The position numbers and the translations under genes were made by a program. The notes under the pieces were generated by a model. It was given only the letters and a program-made list of their open reading frames with translations, did no database searches and was not told where the DNA came from. From the NCBI RefSeq assembly GCF_023015865.1, contig NZ_JALKBC010000003.1:310001-374000 (forward strand): DNA of 64,000 nucleotides, written 5' to 3'. Positions 35,603 through 45,138 of this stretch are shown one piece after another. Each line of letters opens with the position of its first letter. Within the stretch, counting starts at the first letter, position 1. Source of the DNA: Arenibacter sp. F26102. Its GTDB lineage: Bacteria; Bacteroidota; Bacteroidia; Flavobacteriales; Flavobacteriaceae.

Positions 35603-37111
35603 ATGAAAAGGAACTACACTTTCATTCTACTATTGGTATGTGCCTTCGCCAGTGCCCAGAACATTAATGATGTTTTAAGGTTGAGCGGGGAGAGTACTTA
35701 CGGAACAGCTCGATTTCAAGGATTAAATGGTGCCTTTGGCGCATTGGGAGGGGATTTGTCATCCTTAAATATAAATCCGGCAGGTTCTGCTGTTTTTAAC
35801 AACAGCCTACTATCCTTAACAGGTTCAAACTACAACGTTAAAAATGATGCTACCTATTTCAATAGCAGCTCCAGCACCTCTTTAAATTCAGTAGACCTTA
35901 ACCAAATAGGCGGGGTTTTCGTTTTTAAAAGCACCAACAGCAGTTCACCTTGGAGGAAGGTTGCCCTGGCATTTAATTATGACCTAATTAAAAGTTTTGA
36001 CGACGACCTTTTTGTTACCGGCAATAGCAATCAGGGTATCGACAATTACTTTTTGGATTTAGCCAATGGCGTACCTTTTGGACCACTTTTAATTCAGGAT
36101 GATGAGTTTATAGAAGAAGCCTATCTAGACATCGGTTCTAACTTAGGGTTTGTGGACCAACAGGCATTTTTAGGTTACTATGGCGGTATTATAGACCCTG
36201 TAGATTTTTCGGACGACAACAATACCGATTACATCTCCAACGCCAACTACAGTAACGTTAACCAGAATTACTCGCAGAGCAGCTCTGGATACAATAGCAA
36301 GTTTACGGCCAATCTGGCCTCGCAGTATGGCGACAATCTATATTTGGGAGCCTCGATGAACATACATAGTGTATTTCTAGACAAACTTACCCAATTGACG
36401 GAAAGAGGTTTCGATGCCGATTCGGAAATTCAAACCATAACTTTCGACAACTTTTTAAGAACTCAAGGAAGTGGATTTTCCTTTAGTGTGGGTGCCATTG
36501 GCAAACTAAATGAGACATTCAGGATTGGCGGTAGTTATCAATCCCCTACCTGGTACCGATTATCGGATGAAACCTCTCAAAGAATAAATTCAGATCTGGC
36601 AGATAGTGATATTTCATTTATCAATTTTAATATCATTAACGTTTTCGAGGATTACACTATTAAAATACCTGCTAAACTAACAGGCAGTTTAGCCATAATT
36701 TTCGGTCAGGATGGACTAATAAGTTTTGACTATGGATATCAAGATATGTCCAAGGCCGAATTAAGACCTGGTTCAGATCCAAGTTTTGCCTCGGAAAACC
36801 AATTTATATCAGACAAATTAAGCACTGTATCCACTTTTAGATTGGGTGGGGAGTACAGAATTCAAGCACTTAGCTTAAGGGCCGGATATAGATTTGAACA
36901 AAGTCCGTATGCCAATGGAGGAACCATAGGCGATTTGAATGGTTATTCCGGTGGAATTGGCTATAATTTTGGAGGGAGCAGGCTAGACTTATCCTACAAC
37001 TACGCCACACAGGATATAAACAAACAACTTTATGATGTTGGACTTCCTACCCCGGCAAGCATTACCAATAAGAACTCTGTAGTAAGTTTAGGATACACCC
37101 TTAATTTCTAA
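35603..37111 (+). CDS. OmpP1/FadL-like outer-membrane transporter
   Basis: A 502-residue outer-membrane protein with a signal peptide ending 'FASAQ'. The N-terminal hatch-like region 'GTARFQGLNGAFGALGGDLSSLNINPAG' (split by the family's Gly-rich turn) followed by alternating beta strands and a final aromatic residue ('SLGYTLNF') fits the FadL/TodX barrel family that moves hydrophobic compounds. Starts 45 bp after the RS-rich lipoprotein, so the two may be co-transcribed. Ligand unknown. Confidence 0.87.
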   Translation: MKRNYTFILLLVCAFASAQNINDVLRLSGESTYGTARFQGLNGAFGALGGDLSSLNINPAGSAVFNNSLLSLTGSNYNVKNDATYFNSSSSTSLNSVDLNQIGGVFVFKSTNSSSPWRKVALAFNYDLIKSFDDDLFVTGNSNQGIDNYFLDLANGVPFGPLLIQDDEFIEEAYLDIGSNLGFVDQQAFLGYYGGIIDPVDFSDDNNTDYISNANYSNVNQNYSQSSSGYNSKFTANLASQYGDNLYLGASMNIHSVFLDKLTQLTERGFDADSEIQTITFDNFLRTQGSGFSFSVGAIGKLNETFRIGGSYQSPTWYRLSDETSQRINSDLADSDISFINFNIINVFEDYTIKIPAKLTGSLAIIFGQDGLISFDYGYQDMSKAELRPGSDPSFASENQFISDKLSTVSTFRLGGEYRIQALSLRAGYRFEQSPYANGGTIGDLNGYSGGIGYNFGGSRLDLSYNYATQDINKQLYDVGLPTPASITNKNSVVSLGYTLNF

Positions 37112-37131
37112 CTAACACAATATTTACAAAC

Positions 37132-37166
37132 AAAAAAAAAGACGGGTAAGTCCCGTCTTTTTTTTT
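37132..37166. terminator. Bidirectional terminator after the FadL-like gene
   Basis: GACGGG (37141-37146), TAAGT loop and CCCGTC (37152-37157), flanked by nine A on the left and nine or more T on the right, serve both convergent genes. Confidence 0.9.
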
Positions 37167-37183
37167 GTTTTAGAGTTATATAT

Positions 37184-38620
37184 TTATCGCTTCAAAGTAA
37201 AGTGGGTCCTAATAGATCGCGCCACTATAATACCATCTTCGTCACGGGAATAGTCCATCCTAAACCAATAGTCCGATGACGGCATAGGCCTTCCATTAAA
37301 GGTACCGTCCCATCCAATAGTTGTTTCATCTATCTGCTTCAACAGTTTTCCATATCGATCAAATATAAAAACTACGGGGTCTATCAAAGTCGAAATACCA
37401 TATACGTTCCACCGGTCGTGAATTCCATCGGCATTGGGCGTAAAAAACTTGGGGTAACCTACCACCAAGAATTCTATGGGCTCGGTAGTACCACAACCAT
37501 TTTTATCGTTTATAATTACTGTATTTACACCTGGAGGTACATTGTTAAAAACAGGATCATCCTGAAACTCACCTCCGTTTAAGGCATATTCGTAACTTCC
37601 ATCCGGGTTGGCCACCACTATTTCCACAATATTATTATCAGAAAGGTCGTCCCTGACGATTACCTCCTGCAAGACAGGTGTTCCGAAAAAGGTGATCAAT
37701 ATATCATCGCCAACATTATTTCCAAAACTATTGGTTAATTCAACAAAATATCGACCTGAATCAGGACTGCTCACCACCAATTCGGCATTGGAAGGTCCCG
37801 ACCCAGGTAAGGTTGCATCAATAACACCATCATCCTCATAATCTACGGTCCAAACAACACTGGCTATATCCGGCCCAAAAGGAGAATTTTGTGCAGATAA
37901 AGTGATGTCCGGATCATCCTCACATGCAATTATATCCAATCCCAAAAATTCGTCACGTAAGGTACAATCCAACGCATTATCTTGATCGGCATCAACCGAA
38001 CTACCCGTAAAAGTCAATGAAAATTGCTCGGCATCATCATCGAAATTGGTGTTGAAATTATTAATGAAAATATAGTAGATTTCTCCTGGGAGTACATCCA
38101 ACCATTCGTCATATGTGTTTTGGCTTTGCTTTAAAAAAGGAGCACCCACATCCCCATTCTCCGGATTAATCCCTATTCCCGTGAAACGCGTATTATTGGC
38201 TTCATAATTACAACGGATAGGTTCTGCTCCACTTCCTATAATCGAACAGAAATTTTGCCCACTGGTCTGATCATAAGGACCATAAACAGCAAAGTCCCAC
38301 TCCGCGGTTATTGTAGAACCCGTTACCGGCAAAGCCTCAATATCAAAACCTACCTGACCGCCTGTACCTGCTCTAAAAACGAACCAAGAGGTGTTGTTTT
38401 CGATGTTCGCAGAACTTACACTTCCTTTCTCCAAACAACCACTTTGCCGAATTTCATCAGGGTCAAAATCGTCTATATCACCACTGCCATCAACAATTGG
38501 CATAATTGGCTGGCCATCGGCACAAACAGGAATAGCACTCCTACAATCAGGTGAATTTTGCGCACCTATATTACTGACAAACAGAAATATAAGACAAATA
38601 GAACAGGCAAGTGTTCGCAT
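37184..38620 (-). CDS. T9SS cargo protein with type B sorting domain (shorter paralogue)
   Basis: A 478-residue secreted protein. Signal peptide to about residue 20, then a Cys-rich N-terminal module ('SPDCRSAIPVCADGQPIM', 'WFVFRAGTGGQVGFDIEA') that is shared with the next gene. The last 85-90 residues form the gliding-type C-terminal domain: 'PKFFTPNADGIHDRWNVYGI', 'FIFDRYGKLLKQIDETTIGW', ending 'SIRTHFTLKR'. This directs export by the type IX secretion system. It probably sits on or leaves the cell surface. Function unknown. Confidence 0.88.
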   Translation of the reverse strand: MRTLACSICLIFLFVSNIGAQNSPDCRSAIPVCADGQPIMPIVDGSGDIDDFDPDEIRQSGCLEKGSVSSANIENNTSWFVFRAGTGGQVGFDIEALPVTGSTITAEWDFAVYGPYDQTSGQNFCSIIGSGAEPIRCNYEANNTRFTGIGINPENGDVGAPFLKQSQNTYDEWLDVLPGEIYYIFINNFNTNFDDDAEQFSLTFTGSSVDADQDNALDCTLRDEFLGLDIIACEDDPDITLSAQNSPFGPDIASVVWTVDYEDDGVIDATLPGSGPSNAELVVSSPDSGRYFVELTNSFGNNVGDDILITFFGTPVLQEVIVRDDLSDNNIVEIVVANPDGSYEYALNGGEFQDDPVFNNVPPGVNTVIINDKNGCGTTEPIEFLVVGYPKFFTPNADGIHDRWNVYGISTLIDPVVFIFDRYGKLLKQIDETTIGWDGTFNGRPMPSSDYWFRMDYSRDEDGIIVARSIRTHFTLKR

Positions 38621-38851
38621 AGGTATTGGGGCTAAATATATACTTAAGTCAAGTATAATAACTCTTATGAAAAAGATTTAGTATAAATAGGGTATAAATT
38701 ATCGCAAAACAGGAGCCATCCCTTGTTCCTGCTGAAATTAATAAACATCCTCAAAAACATAATCTGCGGATGCTGTGTTTTACCTGCCCAGACCACTCAG
38801 TTTTTACCCTAACTAAAAAACAATTTGACCGAGGCCTTTAACCTACCACTA

Positions 38852-40657
38852 CTAACGCTTTAAAGAAAAATGATTATTCACATATTTTGCAATTGTCCGT
38901 TGCCCGTTCTGATCCAGAAAGCTCAACTTGAACCAATAATCTCCGGAAGGCAAAGCCACACCATTATAGGTTCCGTCCCAACCCATACTATTTTGGGACA
39001 GTTGTTTTAGCAACTTTCCATATCTGTCATATACAAAAAGCATAGGCTCTTCCAAACTTGAAATACCTACAATATTCCAAACGTCGTTGGCCCCATCCCC
39101 GTTGGGAGTAAAAAATTTAGGAAACCCCACCACAACAATGCTTTCCGTGGCAGAACCGCAACCATTTAAATCGTTTAAAGTTATTGTATGCGCACCGGGA
39201 AGTACGTTATAGAATATATTTCCCGATTGATATGCCCCATCATCCAAACGATATTCAAAATCACCCTCCCTCTCAGGTATAATGGTAACGGTATTGTTAT
39301 CCTGCAAATCGTCAACAATAACCTCCTTAATATGCGGCGTCTTGGATGCATAAACGGTAATAACAAAAGTATTTTCGCACTTGGACACACCTAGTTTATC
39401 ACTTATATTCAAAGAATATTCCCCGCCTTGAGTAACTATTATACTGGAAGTTATTTCGCCGGTATTCCATTGATAATCGTAGTCTGGATCTGGGGACAAC
39501 TCTCCTATAACAGCACTAAGCTCCCCTTCACACAGAAAGACCTCCAAAGGAAAATCTGGAACCAAAGGTTCATGCACGGTTAATTTAAAGTCTTGGGAAG
39601 CATCGTAACATCTAGGATTCTGCACTGAGGTTGCCCTAATATAAATCTGTTGTTCCCCTGTCACCAATTTATATTCCAAAGGCAATGCATCTATTCCTGC
39701 ATCAGCATTGGCACTATTGGCGTGATAAGATATAATTACCTCTTCTTCGGATTGCCCACCCAATGCCATTTGGTCCTTTTTACTTAAATCATAGTATTGG
39801 GCATCCAGGCAGGTGTTTTCATCATTTACGCTAGATGTTGTAGGTGCTGTAGAAAAACCTACCTGAACATCGCTAATTATATTATTCTGGGATTGTGTAA
39901 TTACTTCCACCCTGTAAAAAGCAGCAACCAAGACCGTTAGTGTAGCAGAAACCTCTCCTGAAATTAGGGAATAACCATTTCCAATATCCTTGTACCATGT
40001 ATAACTCACCACATCAGCAGTAGTGGCATCCAAAACAATGTTTTCGTTGTCACAAGCCGCAATTGGGGGTCCCAAAAGATTACTTATTATTGAGCAGTCC
40101 AATGCATCATAGGGGTTGCTGACAAAAATTTGACCTGTGAATTGTATAGAAAATCCCGAATTGATATTACTAAAATTGTTGACCAATAAGTAATAATCCT
40201 CCCCCGGCAATACCTCCAACCATTCCTCATATTGAACGTTATTGACAGCACCTTTGGGATCCTCCCCTACACCAATAAAACTATTGGCCTCTCTATTATC
40301 AAAAAAATTACATCTAACTGGGTCGCCGAGAGAATTGCAATCACTGGCTTTATAAAGTGCAAAGTCCCAATCCTCTTTGGAATCAAACCCAATATTAAAC
40401 CCCAATTGCCCAGAAGCACCTGTCCTAAATCTATACCAAGCAGCGTTTGATTCAATTGCCCCGGAAAGTGTTTTTTCCAAACAACCGGATTTGGCAGCCC
40501 CTTTAAAGTCGTCGGCCCCAAAACCGTTGGTACCTCCATTCACTGGAGTACTATTACAGATAGGCACTGCATTTGAACAATCCGATGCCACTTGGGCCGT
40601 GGCCAAAGCGGTACCTAGAAACCAAATAACACCAAAAACGACAACCAACCTGTTCAT
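38852..40657 (-). CDS. T9SS cargo protein with type B sorting domain (longer paralogue)
   Basis: A 601-residue paralogue of the preceding protein. It has the same N-terminal module ('SDCSNAVPICNSTPVNGG', 'AAWYRFRTGASGQLGFNIGF') and the same sorting end ('FPKFFTPNGDGANDVWNIVG', 'YDRYGKLLKQLSQNSMGWDG', ending 'NNHFSLKR'). The extra length comes from an additional Ig-like region at about residues 290-430. Tandem arrangement and shared ends indicate duplication followed by insertion of a domain. Separated by 231 bp from its paralogue. Confidence 0.88.
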   Translation of the reverse strand: MNRLVVVFGVIWFLGTALATAQVASDCSNAVPICNSTPVNGGTNGFGADDFKGAAKSGCLEKTLSGAIESNAAWYRFRTGASGQLGFNIGFDSKEDWDFALYKASDCNSLGDPVRCNFFDNREANSFIGVGEDPKGAVNNVQYEEWLEVLPGEDYYLLVNNFSNINSGFSIQFTGQIFVSNPYDALDCSIISNLLGPPIAACDNENIVLDATTADVVSYTWYKDIGNGYSLISGEVSATLTVLVAAFYRVEVITQSQNNIISDVQVGFSTAPTTSSVNDENTCLDAQYYDLSKKDQMALGGQSEEEVIISYHANSANADAGIDALPLEYKLVTGEQQIYIRATSVQNPRCYDASQDFKLTVHEPLVPDFPLEVFLCEGELSAVIGELSPDPDYDYQWNTGEITSSIIVTQGGEYSLNISDKLGVSKCENTFVITVYASKTPHIKEVIVDDLQDNNTVTIIPEREGDFEYRLDDGAYQSGNIFYNVLPGAHTITLNDLNGCGSATESIVVVGFPKFFTPNGDGANDVWNIVGISSLEEPMLFVYDRYGKLLKQLSQNSMGWDGTYNGVALPSGDYWFKLSFLDQNGQRTIAKYVNNHFSLKR

Positions 40658-40763
40658 GAATACCTACAATATTTGGGAATTTCAAAAGTAACCTCCTATT
40701 CCAGTTAACACTAATTTATGTTGTGTAACAAGGCAAACATGGTATAAAGTGGCATATAATGTA

Positions 40764-40771
40764 TATCTTTG
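40764..40771 (+). promoter_or_regulatory. -7 box for folE
   Basis: TATCTTTG matches TAnnTTTG. It lies 23 bp before the ATG at 40795 and downstream of the alternative ATG at 40759, so it supports the shorter start. No TTG is at the expected spacing. Confidence 0.5.
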
Positions 40772-40794
40772 CTGCCTTAAAAAGCAATATTTTA

Positions 40795-41475
40795 ATGAAA
40801 ATCGACAACGCATTGGAAAAGCATTTTGAAGAGCTGGGAGACGATCACGTTTCCGCTGCTGAAGACACACCTTTACGTAAGGATGCATTTGTGCTAAGTG
40901 ATGAAGAAAAAATAGCTCGTATAAGAGGCAGCGTAAACGAAATAATGCTGACTTTGGGCCTCGACCTTGATGACGACAGCCTAAAGGGAACTCCGAATAG
41001 GGTAGCCAAAATGTTCGTACAAGAAATTTTTGGAGGACTAAATCCAAAACGACGGCCAAAATCTTCCACCTTCGATAATAAATACAAGTATGGTGAAATG
41101 TTAGTTGAAAAAAACATTACACTCTACTCCACCTGTGAACACCATTTACTACCTATAGTTGGCAAAGCCCATGTTGCCTATATTTCCAAAGGCACTGTGG
41201 TAGGCTTGTCCAAAATGAACAGGATCGTAGATTTTTACGCCAAAAGACCACAGGTACAAGAGCGACTTACCATTCAGATTGTGCGGGAACTTCAACAGGT
41301 TTTGGGCACGGAAGACGTTGCCTGTGTTATAGACGCCAAACATTTATGTGTAAACTCTCGAGGCATACGCGATATTGAAAGTAGTACGGTAACAGCCGAA
41401 TACGGCGGAAAATTTAAAGACGAGGCCGTAAGACGTGAATTTTTGGACTATATAAACATTGATACTAAATTTTAA
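40795..41475 (+). CDS. folE: GTP cyclohydrolase I
   Basis: A 226-residue enzyme opening the GTP ring in the first step of tetrahydrofolate synthesis. Start chosen at 40795 ('MKIDNALEKHFEELGDDHVS') because of the promoter position. The zinc and catalytic residues are intact: 'STCEHHLLPIVGKAHVAYI' (Cys, His-His) and 'VIDAKHLCVNSRGI' (second Cys). It forms decamers in the cytoplasm. cysS follows 15 bp later, suggesting one transcript. Confidence 0.95.
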   Translation: MKIDNALEKHFEELGDDHVSAAEDTPLRKDAFVLSDEEKIARIRGSVNEIMLTLGLDLDDDSLKGTPNRVAKMFVQEIFGGLNPKRRPKSSTFDNKYKYGEMLVEKNITLYSTCEHHLLPIVGKAHVAYISKGTVVGLSKMNRIVDFYAKRPQVQERLTIQIVRELQQVLGTEDVACVIDAKHLCVNSRGIRDIESSTVTAEYGGKFKDEAVRREFLDYINIDTKF

Positions 41476-41490
41476 TCGTCCCGCATAAAA

Positions 41491-42972
41491 ATGCCTTTGT
41501 ACCGAACTCAAAAATTAAAAGTTTATAATTCCCTTTCAGGAAAAAAGGAAGATTTTGAACCGTTAAACGAGGGACATGTGGGCATGTACGTCTGCGGACC
41601 TACCGTTTACAGCAATGTTCACTTGGGTAACTGCCGAACCTTCATGTCTTTCGATATGATTTTCAGGTATTTAAAGCATTTGGGATACAAGGTACGCTAC
41701 GTCCGGAATATTACAGACGCCGGGCATTTGGAAAACGATGCAGAAGACGGCGAGGATAAGATCGCAAAAAAAGCGCGATTGGAACAATTGGAACCCATGG
41801 AAGTAGTACAACAATACACATTGGATTTCCACAACATTCTGCAAAAATTCAATTTTTTACCCCCCAGCATTGAACCAACTGCAACGGGACATATTATTGA
41901 GCAAATTGAAATCATAAAAAATATTCTAGAAAAGGGATATGCTTATGAAATCAATGGTTCTGTATATTTCGATGTTGAAAAATTCAATAAAACCAATGAG
42001 TATGGCAAACTGAGCGGGCGGAAATTGGAAGATATGATCGCCAATACCCGTGAATTGGCTGCACAGGACGAAAAAAAGAGTCCACAGGATTTTGCTTTAT
42101 GGAAAAAGGCGGAAGTTCAGCATATTATGCGCTGGCCTTCACCATGGGGAGATGGTTTTCCCGGCTGGCATTTGGAATGCACAGCCATGAGCACAAAATA
42201 CTTGGGAGAAACTTTTGACATACATGGTGGCGGTATGGATCTTAAATTTCCACATCATGAATGTGAAATTGCCCAAGCTGAAGCTTGTAATGGACATGCT
42301 CCAGTAAAATACTGGTTACACGCCAACATGCTGACCTTGAATGGCAAAAAAATGGCCAAATCTACCGGTAACAACATATTGCCCAATGAGATGTTTTCTG
42401 GGGAGAATAACATCCTCAGCAAACCATACACACCATCGGCAGTACGCTTTTTTATGATGCAGGCACATTATACCAGTATTTTGGACCTAAGCGACGAAGC
42501 CCTGTTGGCATCTGAAAAAGGGTATCAAAAGCTGATGGATGCAATTAGCAACTTGGAAAAACTGTCTACGGCCACATCAACCAGCTTTAATGTGGAGAAA
42601 TGGAAACAGAAGGGGTACGATGCCATGAACGATGATTTTAACACCCCAATGCTAACTGCCAATTTATTTGAAGCCGTAAAACACATCAATTTAATAAAAG
42701 AAGGGAAGGAAACTATAACCGAAAAAGACAAGGAGCTCCTAACAGAGACCATGCACAATTTTGTTTTTGACATATTAGGATTGGAAGATCAAAATAATGC
42801 AGAACAAAATTCGGATAAATTGAGCAATGTGGTTGGACTTCTAATTCAGTTGCGGAATGAAGCGCGTGCCAATAAGGATTTTTCCACATCGGACAAAATA
42901 AGGGACCAGTTGGCAGAGATGGGCATTCAATTAAATGACGGTAAAGACGGCACAACTTTTAGCCTCTCTTAA
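41491..42972 (+). CDS. cysS: Cysteinyl-tRNA synthetase
   Basis: A 493-residue class I synthetase. The HIGH-type motif is 'VHLGNCRTF' after '[10 protein letters not shown]' (whose Cys is a zinc ligand), and the KMSKS-type loop is '[11 protein letters not shown]'. Further zinc ligands appear in 'WHLECTAMS' and '[11 protein letters not shown]'. The C-terminal DALR-like helical domain ends near residue 493. It probably shares a transcript with folE. Confidence 0.96.
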   Translation: MPLYRTQKLKVYNSLSGKKEDFEPLNEGHVGMYVCGPTVYSNVHLGNCRTFMSFDMIFRYLKHLGYKVRYVRNITDAGHLENDAEDGEDKIAKKARLEQLEPMEVVQQYTLDFHNILQKFNFLPPSIEPTATGHIIEQIEIIKNILEKGYAYEINGSVYFDVEKFNKTNEYGKLSGRKLEDMIANTRELAAQDEKKSPQDFALWKKAEVQHIMRWPSPWGDGFPGWHLECTAMSTKYLGETFDIHGGGMDLKFPHHECEIAQAEACNGHAPVKYWLHANMLTLNGKKMAKSTGNNILPNEMFSGENNILSKPYTPSAVRFFMMQAHYTSILDLSDEALLASEKGYQKLMDAISNLEKLSTATSTSFNVEKWKQKGYDAMNDDFNTPMLTANLFEAVKHINLIKEGKETITEKDKELLTETMHNFVFDILGLEDQNNAEQNSDKLSNVVGLLIQLRNEARANKDFSTSDKIRDQLAEMGIQLNDGKDGTTFSLS

Positions 42973-43142
42973 ATTAAACCGTATCTTTTAAAAAAATGGC
43001 ATTTACGATACGAGTATAAATCAAATTGATTTTTTTTCTCCCAAGCGAAATAATAACATTTTTTATACGAAAGCGAGGTGTTTGATTCATGCTAAAAATT
43101 CTTATTAAATTCTTTTCAGATTTATACCAATTTTTTAAGTAG

Positions 43143-43364
43143 ATGAAAAAAATATTAATTGCCCCATTTATTCTATTGGTGAAATTTTACCAGAATTTTA
43201 TCTCCCCTCTTACCCCTGCGTCTTGTCGTTATTCCCCCACATGTTCACACTACACCTTAGAAGCATTGCAAAAACATGGTTTGTTCAAAGGAGGATGGCT
43301 GTCCCTAAAAAGAATTTTTAGCTGTCACCCATGGGGAGGTAGTGGCTACGACCCTGTTCCATAA
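43143..43364 (+). CDS. yidD: Membrane-protein insertion efficiency factor YidD
   Basis: A 73-residue protein with the YidD pattern: an amphipathic N-terminus '[17 protein letters not shown]', then '[20 protein letters not shown]' and '[17 protein letters not shown]'. The conserved Cys residues are present. YidD aids YidC-dependent insertion at the inner membrane. It sits apart from yidC and rnpA here, as is common in Bacteroidota. Confidence 0.93.
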   Translation: MKKILIAPFILLVKFYQNFISPLTPASCRYSPTCSHYTLEALQKHGLFKGGWLSLKRIFSCHPWGGSGYDPVP

Positions 43365-43544
43365 ATTCCTTTTCCTGGATTTCTGGTTTCTGGATTGAGG
43401 TTTCTGGCTTACACATAATTAACGGCATCAACATTGACATAATTATCCAATGGGACTTTAGTAGATTTCTATTTATCATATTTAAACATTTCCGTCCACT
43501 TTTATTTCAGTATTTACTTATCTTAGTCCCTTAAAAAATCGTTG

Positions 43545-44513
43545 ATGTACTTTTTAGGCTTTACTTGGAATCCCGCCGATACACTTTTTAAAATTGGGGT
43601 AATACAAATAAAATATTACAATCTTCTTTGGATAATTGCCTTCGCACTGGGCTGGTATATTATGAAGAAGATTTTTTTAAAAGAAAAAAAATCCCTGGAG
43701 CAGTTAGACTCCCTTTTTATATATACCGTTTTAGCCACCATGTTGGGTGCACGATTAGGTCATGTAATCTTTTATGACTGGCCCTATTACCAGAACCATT
43801 TGTTGGAAATTTTACTCCCCATAAGGGAAAGTGCAGATAGCACACTTTTCGGATTTATAAATGGTTACGAGTTTACAGGATTTACCGGCTTGGCAAGTCA
43901 CGGAGCGGCGATCGGAATTATAATAGGCATGTACCTCTATACCAGAAAATATCCCGAATTTAAGATTCTATGGATTTTGGACCGTATCGTTATACCAGTG
44001 TCCATTGGCGCTTTCTGTGTTCGATTGGGGAATTTTTTCAATTCCGAGATCAACGGGAAACCTGTAGAAAAATCTTTCGCCCTTGCCACAAGGTTCGTGC
44101 GCGATTCTGACGATATGCCCGCTTACAAGGCTTTGTCCATTACTAAAGAAAAAACCGTGAACGCCGCCTATAACCTTATTGAAAAGGACCCGAGATTCTC
44201 GGAGTATTTGGAGGCCATACCCTATAGGCATCCAGCCCAATTATACGAAGGTTTATGTTATATTTTCGTCTTTGCTATTTTGTATTTTCTTTATTGGAAA
44301 ACAGATAAAAAAGAGAAGCTTGGATATCTTTTTGGCGTATTCCTGGTATTATTGTGGACTGTGCGCTTCTTTGTGGAGTACGTAAAGAAGAGTCAAGGAG
44401 GTTTTGAGGAGTCACTTGGGTTATTATCTACCGGACAATGGTTGAGCATACCTTTTATTCTAGTGGGGTTCTATTATATACTAAGACCAAAATCAGGAAC
44501 CTCAAGGAAGTAA
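43545..44513 (+). CDS. lgt: Prolipoprotein diacylglyceryl transferase
   Basis: A 322-residue membrane enzyme with the ATG at 43545; the TTG three bases earlier is an unneeded alternative. Seven or so membrane segments surround the motifs 'GARLGHVIFYDWPYY', 'HGAAIGIIIGMYLYTRKY' and the signature 'RLGNFFNSEINGKPVE'. It transfers diacylglycerol to the lipobox Cys of prolipoproteins, several of which are encoded in this window (26861, 30474, 34301, 44560). It has an insertion of about 40 residues after the signature compared with E. coli Lgt. Confidence 0.94.
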   Translation: MYFLGFTWNPADTLFKIGVIQIKYYNLLWIIAFALGWYIMKKIFLKEKKSLEQLDSLFIYTVLATMLGARLGHVIFYDWPYYQNHLLEILLPIRESADSTLFGFINGYEFTGFTGLASHGAAIGIIIGMYLYTRKYPEFKILWILDRIVIPVSIGAFCVRLGNFFNSEINGKPVEKSFALATRFVRDSDDMPAYKALSITKEKTVNAAYNLIEKDPRFSEYLEAIPYRHPAQLYEGLCYIFVFAILYFLYWKTDKKEKLGYLFGVFLVLLWTVRFFVEYVKKSQGGFEESLGLLSTGQWLSIPFILVGFYYILRPKSGTSRK

Positions 44514-44559
44514 ACAGCGTAAAATTAAAGACGTATAAATAACTCGGAGCCTTTGCAAA

Positions 44560-45048
44560 ATGAGAAATAATAAAATCTATCTAGTTTTAGTTGTTATTCT
44601 TATTATCCAGCTGTCCTGCAAGGAAGAAACCAAAAAAGCAATAGAAACAGCACCTGTTACCTTCAAAAAAGAAGGTAAGCTTAGCATTCTAAAAAATGAA
44701 TCGGACTCCCTTATTGTTAATTTGGACATTGAGATAGCGGATACCGACTATGAAAGGGAAACAGGACTAATGTACCGCAGTTCCATGGAACCTGACCAAG
44801 GGATGCTATTTGTTTTTGATGATGTATCCATGCATTATTTTTATATGAAAAATACAGAGTTCCCATTAGACCTCATCTTTATTGACGATCAAATGAAGAT
44901 CGCCAGTTTGCAGAAAAATGCACAACCCCTTAACGAAAATAGTTTATCGTCCAAAGTTCCCGTAAAGTACGTTCTAGAAGTAATTTCCGGAATGTCCGAT
45001 AAGTGGTCCTTGGAACTTGGGGATTCTATATCCTATGAGAAAGATTAG
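44560..45048 (+). CDS. DUF192 lipoprotein
   Basis: A 162-residue protein with a lipoprotein signal ('IIQLSC', Cys 20) and a DUF192 domain at about residues 45-158: 'RETGLMYRSSMEPDQGMLFV', 'YFYMKNTEFPLDLIFID' and 'VKYVLEVISGMSDKWSLELG'. The fold resembles small beta barrels related to archaeal carbohydrate-interacting proteins. Role unknown. It follows lgt by 46 bp and is likely one of its substrates. Confidence 0.87.
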   Translation: MRNNKIYLVLVVILIIQLSCKEETKKAIETAPVTFKKEGKLSILKNESDSLIVNLDIEIADTDYERETGLMYRSSMEPDQGMLFVFDDVSMHYFYMKNTEFPLDLIFIDDQMKIASLQKNAQPLNENSLSSKVPVKYVLEVISGMSDKWSLELGDSISYEKD

Positions 45049-45138
45049 AGGATGGCTTAAAAAGTAGTTCTTACCCTATGGATTTGATTCTCATAAAATA
45101 CCTAATTTAGTGAGTTCAACCAACAAAAGACCATTCCA

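Noticed and set aside
43377-43408. Three TTTCTGG-like short repeats after yidD
   Set aside because: The repeats are few and irregular with no spacer pattern, so neither CRISPR nor a regulatory array is supported.
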